Assembly (NCBI GenBank): GCA_951213105.1
Contig: OX578138.1
Span: forward strand, 98,042,614 to 98,106,613
DNA length: 64,000 nucleotides
Reading direction: 5' to 3'
From: Amaurobius ferox
Taxonomy: Eukaryota > Arthropoda > Arachnida > Araneae > Amaurobiidae
Shown here: positions 10,813 to 21,017 of the stretch, in pieces
Position numbering within the stretch: position 1 is the stretch's first letter
Layout: every line of letters begins with the position of its first letter
Notes under the pieces: model-generated
Database searches by the model: none
Told to the model about the DNA's origin: nothing
Seen by the model: only the letters and a program-made list of their open reading frames with translations
Made by a program: the position numbers and the translations under genes

Positions 10813-11161
10813 AAAAATTCGCGGTCTTGCTATTGTTAGTCTATGCAGGACGCGAACTCGCAGCTCAAATATTTTGTCTTTGATTTTGACATTAAATATT
10901 TCTTAAACTACAATATATATCAAAAACGGTTTATTTCAGAGTATTTTCTAAAGCTTTTTCTACAACTGTACCAAATTTCATATTTTTATATGCAATAGTT
11001 CTGCGTTACGAAGCAAAGAATCTCAAGAAACGAAAAATTTTTCAAACAGCGGCCGCAGCTATTTTTTTTTAATATAGAGATAATTACTTCAATATATCAC
11101 CTACTAGTTTATTTTTTCCAATGCATACTTTATCACAAACTTATTCATGTCTTTTTCCTAG

Positions 11162-11362
11162 TTACTTTCTGCTTTTTGTGGTGGCTCTGAAATGGATTAG
11201 TCACAATAAGCCCGAGAGGATGTGCCACACTATACGTCTCATGAGCTGTATGCAGTTCCACAAAATGACAAAGAAAACAATAATGCAATGCTTCAATCTA
11301 CCATTAACAAATGATATTATGTATTTGCCTGGAGTCAAGAACATGCTGAAATCAGCCTTAAA
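11162..11362 (+). CDS. BTB-BACK protein, exon with the second half of the BACK domain
   Basis: The exon reads in the phase set by the exon ending at 6301 and stops at a gtaagt donor (phase 2). The core ALKWISHNKPERMCHTIRL matches the BACK motif A-V-x-x-W-[IV]-x-x-[DN]-x-x-x-R. It is followed by the helical tail MTKKTIMQCF and LPGVKNMLKSAL. One oddity is that homology should begin at about codon 8 (VALKW). The only AG in frame is at 11160-11161, which adds about seven hydrophobic residues (YFLLFV) before the motif; at the expected acceptor position the DNA reads tttttgtg, not ..ag. Either the protein carries a small insertion or the acceptor has decayed. Confidence 0.8.
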
Positions 11363-11429
11363 GTAAGTACTGGGAGGCTTTCTTTCTTATACAATTTTCA
11401 CTTACACAACCTATGAATCAAATATGTTC

Positions 11430-11760
11430 TTGCTATAATCAGGGCCATCATACCAGGTGGGAGCCAAAAAAGGGCTGAGCCCGCTTTCCCCCCCAAGATG
11501 TACACTCAGCCCTTCCTGATAAAAGTATTCAATTTTTAGTAGTAATATGAAATTTCATCCAACATGTGATTTAAATTTTGAATACAAAATTGATTTTTGA
11601 GAATTTTTTACAAATTACTTCGTTTTGAATAGTACAGAAATAAGATACTTTCAGTATAGCTGAATTTGTAGTTATAGAGATGATTATCAATTTATTTACA
11701 TATTTAGTGTAAAAATATTTAAAAATTGAAATAAGGCAATAGTATTTTGGCATTTTTATT
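11430..11760. repeat. Interspersed repeat F, copy 1
   Basis: Shares order and words with 36460-36725: ttcaatttttagtag, aattttgaata, gagaattttttacaaatt, agtacagaaataagat, and a run of ttaaaaattgaaataaggcaatagta. About 260-330 bp, non-coding, in the intron after the 11162 exon. Confidence 0.55.
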
Positions 11761-13072
11761 AACACTTTACAACAAAGTTGAAAAGTGTTTATGACTTTGT
11801 TCATTCTGACTGTTTGTCTGTCTGTCTGTCCGTTAGCACGATAACTGCCGTAAAAATGACTTAATCAAAATGAAAATTTAGTATGTTGTTCAGACGGTCT
11901 GTAGGACCTATGGGAATATAAATGAATAATATCACCCAATTAGTTTTGGATTGAACCCGGGTTGAAAAAATGAAATACATTGAGCCCTACGGGACTTAAT
12001 TTTTCAAACATTTTTTAAGCGGATTTAAAATTCACAAATTGCTTCGGAAATTTTAGGTAATATTCAAATTGTTCCATAAAATATATAAAAAAAAAATTCA
12101 GCGAAATATATTCTGTAGTTTTTAAAATAAAAATTAAAATAATAATAATACCTCTTATATGAAGCGAGCACGTGACCACGATATGAAAAGATCACGTGAC
12201 CCACCTCAAAATGATATATGGCATCCATCTTGTCTCAAAATCGTGATTTTTAAAGTTCTTTTTAATTCATATTGAGTGTTGTATCCGTTCTAAAACCACT
12301 TTATTTTTGCTTAAATTCTGTGCATCTCCATACTGAAACAACGCAATTACAATATATTTGAGTTTAAATGCTCATCCAAATTTGATTATTTCTACAACGA
12401 AGTCTATTTTCCACCTATGTAAAATGTAAACAGCAAAATATGTAGAATGAGTTGTATTAGAATTGCTGTATTTCTTTACCACAAAATAATTTAGTCCATG
12501 GAGTCTGCATGGCTGATATGAATGAAATATTCATTGATTTTACAAAGAGAAGGACGATTTTTTTATGAAGTTTTACGCATAGAGTTTAATTGCTTGTAGC
12601 TCCATGGTCTTAATTTTTAAATAAAATAAATTATTATAGTATTGTGATGAATGACATGAATGGGAAATTATTTATGAATGAAATGCTGCTTTTATAGAGA
12701 GTGCCAGGCGTGTTATTTTTTCTATGACGTCATTTGAATGAATTTCAGTTGTTTTCGATGAAGTTTTCAAATATAATAAATTATCGTAGTATTATGATAA
12801 TTTTAAAATTATTACCGAGGAATGTATTACATTTTAGAGATGTTTAAACCAGGCAATTTATATTTCAATGCCGTCATTTGAATGAAGTTCATTTTTTTCG
12901 ATGGAGGTTTAAGTTTTCAAATATAATAAATTAATGTAGTATTGTGATAAGTTTTAAAATATTACCGAGGAATGTATTGCATTATAGACATGTTTAAATA
13001 AAATTGCATTGAAGTTGGAAAGTGTTTCATAATCAATGCTTTAAGCATGATTGATCTTTCTTGTTGTATTAT
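11761..13072 (-). repeat. Family B repeat, copy 3 (inverted)
   Basis: This is the reverse complement of copies 1 and 2. It opens with the hairpin (aacactttacaacaaagttg), has the (TGTC)n run at 11812-11830, and closes with gcatgattgatctttcttgt at 13072. It is the most complete copy. Copies 2 and 3 face each other and could form a ~1.2-kb stem. Confidence 0.75.
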
Positions 13073-15354
13073 TGCAGGGTTCACTGCTATACATTAAAGA
13101 GTCGAAATTAACTAATTAGTAGTTATAGTTAATATTATGTATTAACTTACATTAACTTTTAGAAATTTTCTTCGGTTAATTAACAACTTTGTTACTAGTT
13201 AATGCTCATATTAAAATCAATTGCAATTATTTTCATATATAGTAGATATATAGATTTTCACAATTAACTATTAGCTTATAAATATAGTTATGCAATTACG
13301 TATCTTACTATTAAAACATGATCATGTATGTTCTGCTCACGTTTTTTTTTGTTTTGTTTTTTAATGTAGCTATTGGTCCAGAGATTTGCGACATTGTGTC
13401 GAAAATTAGAATTTTTTATAAATTTTTAAATATTCGTAAAAAAAATGGTCATTTTTGAAGTTAAAATCAAGGGTTATGTTTAAATATATCTCCCCCTTCA
13501 AAATTAAAGTTAGTATCTTGGTTTTGGGTTCGAACGGGAGCCGGATAAATTTCAAAAGTCCTCTAGAAGCCGGAATTATGATAAAGTCAATAGTTTTTTT
13601 TATAAAGATTTTTAAAAATTACAAAAATAAAAACGCTCAAACATTTTCTGAAGAATAGCCCATTAATTCAAGGCTTGTAAAAAGAAAACTGGTACATATC
13701 TGGGATTCCCAGATACCTGCCATGTATTTAAAGTGGCGAATAAAATACAAAAATCTTAATTTAGGAATTCAATATATAGAGATTTAGTTTTTAAATATAA
13801 GATTGCAACATTATTATAAGCATTCCCTGAATAAAATCCTCCTTCTATGATAAAAACTTCCAAAAGATATCAATTAAGATTTTAATTCTACTTTATCTCC
13901 ATAGCATTCATTCTGTAGCTCCAGAAAACTTCAATTTCTTTCGTTATCACTTTATTTATCAATCTTTTACAATGAAATTAAGGATTCAATAAATTTTATT
14001 TCAACTTCTGTCAAACGTGTCTTGGTCTAGAGGGATGACCGTGGTAGAAGGGGGCCGACCCCTTTTTCAAAAATTTTGTTTTTATCTATATTGTGGCTCA
14101 TATCTTTACTCTTGGTGGAGGAGCATCAACCGCGGTAGTGGGAGGGGCAGCCCCTTTTTTCAAATCTTCATTTTTATCCATCTTAGTAGCTCTTGCTTCA
14201 ATTTTGATGCAATTTTCATGTATTTTGTAGTATGCAATGGACCTACTTGGTTTGCACAAAGAAACTAACTCTGACACATTTTTGTTGCTTTGTGATTTTT
14301 GCACTCGCATAGAGACCCTGATTATAAAACTTTTTGACAGGTATTTATTGCCTTCCATATGCAAATTTCTCTCATTCCTGGTGTTGATTACTATTCAATA
14401 GATAATGCTTTACAATTTTAAATTGACTTTTTTCTTTTTGCTACTAAGACAAAACTTCCTTCTTTTTGCAACTAAAAGATGCCCCTTAAAATTATCGTAA
14501 TGAAAATTAAAATATAACGAAAAAACTACTGGGAGAAAAGAGCTGAAATTTTACATAGTCATATGAAAAGCCTTCTAAATCGATTTCCATCAAAATATAT
14601 CAAGGTAGTAATTCATATTATTTTTTTTCGAATATTTCATAATTCATATTGCATAGAAAAACAAATATAAAAGGGACAAACAAAGAAATATTATCTAGAT
14701 TTTGTTTGAGTCACTTAACAGCAATGTAGTAAAAATAATCAGTGTGGTAAGAAGATTAATTATTTCAGAAGATGTGAATAAAAGTCTCAGAAATTAATTT
14801 AACATTAAGAGCATAAAACTTCACATTCTCACTTTCAAAAAGCTAGGTTTTGAATGGGCTTGCACATATGAAGCATGCGAGATGTGAAAGATTTCGAATT
14901 AAAACTAAATTTAAGAAATAAATAATTACTGAAAAATAGACAAAAATCTTTGAATTATTAATTAAACGACTTAAACATCATTTTTAATTTCAAACTTTTC
15001 ATGACCGCATTATATTATCAAAATAAGCCAATTTTGTTATGCAAGTAATGTATTTAAACTTGTATTTCCCATGATCTGTATTATACCCATTTTGTTTTGC
15101 CATGTTCTTTTAACAATCATATACCTTCAGATCATAAGAAAGAAACGGCGGAATTTTTTTTAAGTTCACCAATAGGGGTAGGGGGCGGTAAACTACACAG
15201 GAACCATTATTACTTATCAATTACTATGATATGCATATCATTAGTTTTATTCAGTTCATAGTACCTGCACTCTTTAAAAAACTATATTATGTGCCAATAT
15301 TGAATTTTATTATTTCATCCGTAACTATTGTATTTTATAATTTTATGTTTAAAG
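13073..15354. other. Intron / no supported gene
   Basis: AT-rich DNA. It holds a two-unit imperfect tandem repeat at 14037-14180 (units gtggtagaagggggccgacc and cggtagtgggaggggcagcc, ~92 bp apart). An open stretch at 14231-14340 has splice-like borders but does not fit the phases of the BTB-BACK gene. A missing exon of length 3n+1 should lie between 11362 and 15355; I could not identify it. Confidence 0.4.
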
Positions 15355-15459
15355 CTATTAACTTTGGAAGAAATGTATAAAGCTGCTGACACGGGCATTT
15401 CAAATTCAATTGAAAATATCAAAGAAAAGAAAACAAACAATCTACTTTTAATTCAAGAG
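15355..15459 (+). CDS. Candidate 3' exon of the BTB-BACK gene
   Basis: An open 35-codon stretch after an aaag acceptor and before a gtataa donor, phase 0 at both ends. The residues are a charged helix (LTLEEMYKAADTG, then IENIKEKKTNNLLLIQE). I see no kelch repeat or other known domain. It cannot join directly to the exon ending at 11362, which leaves in phase 2, so at least one more exon would be needed. The family A repeat starts within about a dozen bases of the donor. It is called on open frame, splice sites and position only. Confidence 0.4.
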
Positions 15460-15464
15460 GTATA

Positions 15465-16341
15465 AAAAAAATCTGATGTGGACAACACATGACTTTCCTT
15501 ATATAATGCAATGAATTTGCTATTTTTACAGTTAAAAAAATGTTATTCTTATAGTAGATACTTATATTCTTTCCAAAATATTGAATTTTCAATTAGTCGT
15601 CATTTTCATTGATTTATCGTCATTTTTATCAATTTGGCGAGATTTTAGGTTAATTTGGCAACAATTAAAAATGTCGCCAAGTTGGCGACATTCCGCCAAA
15701 ATCTCGCCAAGTGTTATGGACGGAGAAATAAGTTATCCTTACAGCAGATAAATGACTATTGGCGTTCAAGTACAAAAGTTTTTTTTTTCATGAATGGAAC
15801 GAGCTAGTTCCATGAGAATGATGTCACCAAATTTATCGCATGGTATTACATATGAAAAGTGAACATGTTTCTCAATAGGGATTTTTTTTTTTTTTTTACA
15901 TAACTTTTTGATAATTTTTTTGAAAAATGTGCAATATCTCGAGAACGGTTCATGTTAGCGTTCTAAAATTTATGTCAATCGTTTTCTAATGAAAAATTAC
16001 ATAAGAAATGTCTATTTGCGTAACTTTATTAGCGGTCTTGATTTTTTGACGATTTTTTCAAAATTTCACTCGAAAATTTAGGGGGGTTCTGAACATTCGA
16101 TTGCGTATAAAAACAATAGGTTTCCAGTGTTTACAGAGTGTGATTATTGAACCAAATTTCGTTCGAATCGGTCCATTCGTTCGTCAGTTATGGTTATCGT
16201 CTCCACACACACACAAAGACATCACTTCAAAAATGTTTGATTCGTGATAAGGGATGCTTGAAACGTGCTCTCCCGTCGAAAACTCGAATTTTCGACCCCG
16301 TCACAATACTTTCCTTATACATATAAGTATATAAGGAAAGT
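15465..16341 (+). repeat. Family A repeat, copy 3
   Basis: Complete: TCTGATGTGGACAACACATG at 15472, the palindrome block near 15675, a short (CA)n at 16204-16215, and the terminal hairpin ending at 16341. Its 5' end sits just inside the donor of the candidate exon at 15355-15459. Confidence 0.75.
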
Positions 16342-16779
16342 AATAAAGTATGTCTCTAAAAAGTTTGAAAATATCACTTCTGACTCAATGTCTTGGGATA
16401 TATCTTATATACGTCGATCAGTTGTATTATCTGACATAAGTATTTTCAAAATATGTTTTTTATATTCCTCGCCAAACATAATATTTACGATTTTACAGCA
16501 TGCTGGTAAAATTATTGACCAGACAATTACAAGTGATTTGAACTTTATAATGGGAAATATCTTAAGGCACAGGCTACGAGTGGCACAAAACGTATTGAAC
16601 ATAATCAATAAATGCACTTTGATTAGCTGTTTAATTGTTACCATAATGCATAAGGAAAGTATTGTGACGGGGTCAAAAATTCGAATTCGAGTTTTCGACG
16701 GGAGAGCACGTTTCAAGTTTGAAAATATCACTTCTGACTCAATGTCTTGGGATATATCTTATATACGTCGATCAGTTGT

Positions 16780-17160
16780 TGTTGTTGAGACCCAGACCGT
16801 CCGACCTACCAGAAAGGTGTAAGGTAACTGTATGGACGGCCGGGAAGTGCCACCCAATTTAGACCGGAACCCAGTGGGGAGGCATCCACAGGGACCGTAC
16901 CCTCCTTCCCCTACCACCAACCTCTCGGAAGGACTTACGGACCCACATGTTTAACGTGATCGTACTCCGCATGAACACGGCGGCATTTGTGGTAGCGTGC
17001 AAATCTAGCGCGCAAACCACGGGGATACCGCACCCGAGATGCCCAACAGCACGCGGTGTTCCGAGGTGGTCACCCACCAAGTACTAACCGCGCCCGATGC
17101 TGCTTGACTTCGGTGATCTAACGAGAACCGGTGTTTTCAGCACGGTACGGCCGTTGGCCC
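16780..17160 (-). mobile_element. SINE with a 5S rRNA head fused to a tRNA head
   Basis: This 381-bp element is flanked by a perfect 17-bp duplication ATACGTCGATCAGTTGT (16763-16779 and 17161-17177). On the minus strand it runs in order: a near-complete 5S rRNA (17158 to 17041); a tRNA-like head with A-box-like text (gcggtatccccgtggtttgc) but the B-box region deleted; the same body as the other SINEs (cggagtacgatcacgtt, ccgagaggttggtggtaggg); and a 3' end ggtctgggtctcaacaacaa. 5S rRNA has its own internal pol III promoter, so the fused head may supply transcription in place of the lost B box. Dimeric 5S/tRNA SINE heads are known in other animals (SINE3-type). Confidence 0.88.
17041..17158 (-). 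pseudogene. 5S rRNA-derived segment (head of the SINE)
   Basis: The minus strand reads GCCAACGGCCGTACC, then CACCGGTTCTCGTTAGATCA, CCGAAGTCAAGCAGCATCGG, GCGGTTAGTACTTGG, GGGTGACCACC and GTGCTGTTGGGC. That is the order and about the 118-nt length of metazoan 5S rRNA, including the internal promoter region. It runs straight into SINE sequence, shares its target duplication, and shows base changes from typical arthropod 5S. It is therefore a retroposon part rather than a working rRNA gene. Confidence 0.9.
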
Positions 17161-17389
17161 ATACGTCGATCAGTTGTATTATCTGACATAAGTATTTTCA
17201 AAATATGTTTTTTATATTCCTCGCCAAACATAATATTTACGATTTTACAGCATGCTGGTAAAATTATTGACCAGACAATTACAAGTGATTTTAACTTTAT
17301 AATGGGAAATATCTTAAGGCACAGGCTACGAGTGGCACAAAACGTATTGAACATAATCAATAAATGCACTTTGATTAGCTGTTTAATTG

Positions 17390-18268
17390 TTACCATAATG
17401 CATAAGGAAAGTATTGTGACGGGGTCAAAAATTCGAATTCGAGTTTTCGACGGGAGAGCACGTTTCAAGCATCCCTGATCACGAATCTCAACATTTTTGA
17501 GGTGATGTCTGTGGAGACAATATCTCACGACCGAATGGAGCGATTCGAATGAAATTTGGTACTCACAATCCGTGAATACTGGAAGCCTATTGTTTTTAAA
17601 CGCAATCGAATGTTCAGAACCCCACTGAATATTCGAGTGACATTTTGAAAAAATCAAAACCATTACGCAAGTTACGCAAATAGACATTTCTTATGTAATG
17701 TTTCCTTAGAAAACGATTGACATAAACTTTAGAACGCTAGCACGAACCGTTCTCGAGATATTGCACATTTTTCAAATAAATTTATAAAAAAATCCCATAA
17801 ATAAAAAATATATATATTAATTGTGGAGAAACATGTTCACTTTTCATATGTAATATCATGCGATAAATTGGGTGACATCATTCTCGTGGATCTAGCTCGT
17901 TCCATAAGAAAAGATACTTTGAGTAATACATTTGCATTTGAACGCCAATAGTCATTTATCTGCTATAAGAATAACTTATTTCTCCGTCCATAACGCTTGA
18001 TGAGATTTTGACGACGAATTTGGCGGTTTGTCGCCAACTTGGCGACTTTTTTAAATGCTGCCCAATTAACGAAAATCTCGCCAAATGAATAAAATTGACG
18101 ATAAATCAATGAAAATGACGACTAATTAACGAAAATTCAATATCTCGGAAAGAATAGAAGTGCCTACTATAAGAATATCTTTTTTTTTTTTTTTTTTTTT
18201 GCTGTAAAAGTAGTAAATTCACTGCATTATATAAGGAAAGTTATGTGCTGCCCACATCAGATTTTTTA
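17390..18268 (-). repeat. Family A repeat, copy 4 (inverted)
   Basis: This is the reverse complement of family A. It opens with cataaggaaagtattgtgacg and contains gctctcccgtcg in complement at 17446-17460. The palindrome block lies at 18015-18045, and it ends with the complement of TCTGATGTGGGCAGCACATA at about 18241-18260. There is a T run of 22 at 18179-18200. Paired with copy 3 it makes a large inverted repeat around the 354-bp duplication. Confidence 0.75.
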
Positions 18269-18321
18269 CACATATAACGCATAGTGAGAAAAATGGGTAT
18301 TTCACCCTGTTACAGTTCATT

Positions 18322-18639
18322 TTAATTATTGGAATTATGATTCGTCCACTCTACATCCAATTTAACATATGTGTGCAAAATTTTATTTATCCATCTATTG
18401 TAATTTTTGAGTAAAAGGATCCCAAAATTCATCCAAATATTGAATTTAATGGGAATGGAAGATGGACTTTGCTTCATTTGTCCATAATAATCCAGAAATG
18501 ACTGGACCAAATGACTTGAAACATAGTATACGAAGTTCAATTTTGATGTAGATTTGAAACTGGGCATTGCCCTCGGAAATTTTGAAGTTTGTGCGCATTT
18601 AGATATGGAGGCAGCCTTGGTGAGTTTATCATTAATTTA
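18322..18639. other. Spacer between family A copies
   Basis: About 320 bp of AT-rich sequence. A short minus-strand frame covers most of it (FYYVSSHLVQSFLDYYGQ) but has no recognisable domain, no splice evidence and no neighbour it joins. Not called as a gene. Confidence 0.4.
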
Positions 18640-19342
18640 GCAACATTTAACAAAGTCGCCAAGTTGGCGACATTCCACCAAATTCGACGCCAAAATCTTG
18701 CCAAGCATTATGGACGGAGAAGTAAGTTATTCTTATAGCAGATAGATGACTATTGGCATTCAAATACAAAAGTATTACTCAAAGTATCTTTTTTCATAAA
18801 TGGAAAGATCTAGATCCATGAGAATAATGTCACCAAATTTATCGCATGGTATTTATTACATATGAAAAGTGAACATGTTTCTCAATAGGAAATATTTTTT
18901 TTTATTTTATATCATTTTTTGATGATTTATTTTTAAAATGTGCAATATCTCGAGAACGGTTCATGTTAGCATTCTAAAATTTATGTCAATCATTTTCTAA
19001 TTAAAAATTACATAAGAAATGTCTATTTGCATAACTTTATTGGAGGTTTTGATTTTTTGATGATTTTTTCAAAATTTTACACGAAAATTTAGGAGGGTTC
19101 TGAACATTCAATTGTGTATAAAAACAATAGGCTTCCAGTGTTTACGGATTGTAATTTTTGTACCAAATTTCTTTCGAATCAGTTCATTTGTTCGTCATTT
19201 ATCGTCTCCACAGACATCACTTCAAAAATGTTCGATTCGTGATCAGGGATGCTTGAAACGTGCTCTCCCGTCAAAAACTCAAAATTCGAATTTTCGACCC
19301 AGTCACAATACTTTCCTTATACATTATTGTATATAAGGAAAG
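18640..19342 (+). repeat. Family A repeat, copy 5 (5' truncated)
   Basis: Starts inside the family at aacatttaacaaagtcgcc, lacks the TCTGATGTGGG end and most of the CA run, and finishes with the terminal hairpin at 19342 (actttccttatacattattg .. aaggaaagt). Confidence 0.75.
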
Positions 19343-19558
19343 TAACAATGGGAGATTATTTTTTATTTTGGCAGCTGTACATTAATTATTTAATGTTATG
19401 AATTGTTTACTACTTTCATGAAATAAATATTTCAATTATTAAACATCTAGCTAGGTACCCTGTTTTTGCTTTAGTTTCGGAACGTGAGAGACAGCCTAGA
19501 GACTATTTTAACAGTATTAATAATAATTTGATCTTAATCAACTCCATTTTCTTTTCAG

Positions 19559-19576
19559 GCAAATCCCTCCAAATGA
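19559..19576 (+). CDS. Candidate terminal exon of the BTB-BACK gene
   Basis: After a good acceptor (ccattttcttttcag) the phase-0 frame left by the 15355-15459 exon continues for five codons (ANPSK) and stops at TGA (19574-19576). An AT-rich stretch that could serve as a 3' UTR follows. Evidence is only the acceptor and the phase, so this is tentative. Confidence 0.3.
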   Translation, partial: ANPSK

Positions 19577-20913
19577 ACTCAACAGAAGCGATGAATGTTA
19601 GTGAATAACTACATCAGTCCTTCCTATGCCTGTACAATAAGTTTAAAATTTATAAATATTAATTAAGGCACTAAAACCTTTTAATGTTTTATATTTGTAG
19701 TTGCTATACGAAATAACCCCTGTACAAATGCTTTTCTTTACTGGATATTTTATCCAAGAAACTTTGAATTTATATTAGAAATTAAAGTTCAGATGTTAAT
19801 ACCAATATATAATTGAATCGCTTATTTTGAAAAAAGTGCAACTCTAAAAATAAACAGTTTGAGTAAACAACAAAAAATATTTTTACTTGACTGTTTGATG
19901 AATTATTAAAAATCCAAGATATATAAAATGTTAATCCTTATCAGGTTGATCAACTTTGCTCGCAAATGTTAATTTAGTTTTCTATAATGGTCGAGTTAGA
20001 CATAATATCCATGACTTATGTACGTTTCAAAATCAAACATCATAATATTGCTTATTATATGCTAATACTTTTATGAAGAGTAATAAAAAAAAATAAAAGG
20101 TTACTGGAAGTTTCAAATAAGTATTAATATAATGGAAATGGATTATGCTTAGATTATACAACAAAATGTATGCTTTTGACGAGTTAATCATACGATAATC
20201 GTTATCACTGATGTCTGTGTCATAACTGGCAGTCATAGTTTCCCATGCTACGATAGCATGGGAATTCGGATGATGTTACCAGATTATTGCTATTATCACA
20301 CATTTAGCAGTGAAGAAACCAACATTTAATTTAAAAAGGGCTTCTTCCACTATTTTCCAACTCAATGATAAAAAAGATGGGTGCAAAAAATAATGATACA
20401 ATCATCAACTTATACCCTTCTGATCGTCATTAACACTAGAACGATGGATATTTTAAACTACCTAGAACGACGAGCAGCATAAGGGGTTCTCTTATTATAA
20501 AACCTAGAATAATTTTCTTCTGTGTTTTCAATAACTTTAAGAAAATAAGAAATGTCATAAAATTTCAATGAGCTGCAATTAGCCATTTTGGAGGAATCAT
20601 TTCTCAAAGTAATTATGCGGTCAAAATGACAGCTTCCGCCATTTTAGTGTTAAAGAGAACTCGTATAGATTTGCACAATAAAACTGTATTAGCAAGTTAA
20701 AACCACAAAAATTACAACTAGAAACCCTTTTCAAAATCAACAAATCATTTGTAACCTTTCAGCTGGTTAACCCTCCAATTCTTGGTACAAGTAGTCTTTT
20801 GAAATTTTTTTAACTCTCAATGTTGTGTGAAGTAAAACAAAGAAAATAAAATTCCGAATCTTCCTACACCTGAATATTGAAAATGTGAAGAGTTTTCACA
20901 CTCAATAATTAAT

Positions 20914-21017
20914 CCCCCACTGGGTTCCGGTCTAAATTGGGTGGCACCTCCCGACCGTCCAAACAGTTACCTTACACCTTTCTGGTAGGTCGGGCGGTCT
21001 GGGTTTCAACAACAACA
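20914..21017 (+). mobile_element. 5'-truncated SINE
   Basis: Only the last ~104 bp of the SINE (cccccactgggttccggtct .. cggtctgggtttcaac, then AAC repeats), bracketed by the 14-bp duplication ACTCAATAATTAAT at 20900-20913 and 21018-21031. This is typical incomplete reverse transcription. Confidence 0.85.

Larger units (their letters stand above)
16361..17469. repeat. 354-bp tandem duplication, second unit interrupted by a SINE
   Basis: Unit 1 runs from about 16364 to 16717. Unit 2 runs 16718-16779 plus 17178-17469 once the SINE (16780-17160) and one copy of its target duplication are removed; both units then measure 354 bp. Each contains ~290 bp of otherwise unique sequence plus the inverted outer end of a family A element. 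A continuous open frame crosses the unique part (ITSDSMSWDISYIRRS .. RHRLRVAQNVLNIINK), but I recognise no domain. Confidence 0.8.

Noticed and set aside
13455..13658. A 67-residue frame as the missing BTB-BACK exon
   Set aside because: No acceptor or donor in the required phases and no kelch-like character.
16265..16822. A 185-residue gene product spanning the tandem duplication
   Set aside because: It begins inside a family A end, runs across the duplication and stops in the SINE; no domain or splice support. The possible captured fragment is noted as a finding instead.
17041..17158. A functional 5S rRNA gene
   Set aside because: The 5S part is fused directly to SINE sequence inside one target-site duplication, has base changes and no independent downstream T-run terminator. 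It is a retroposon head.
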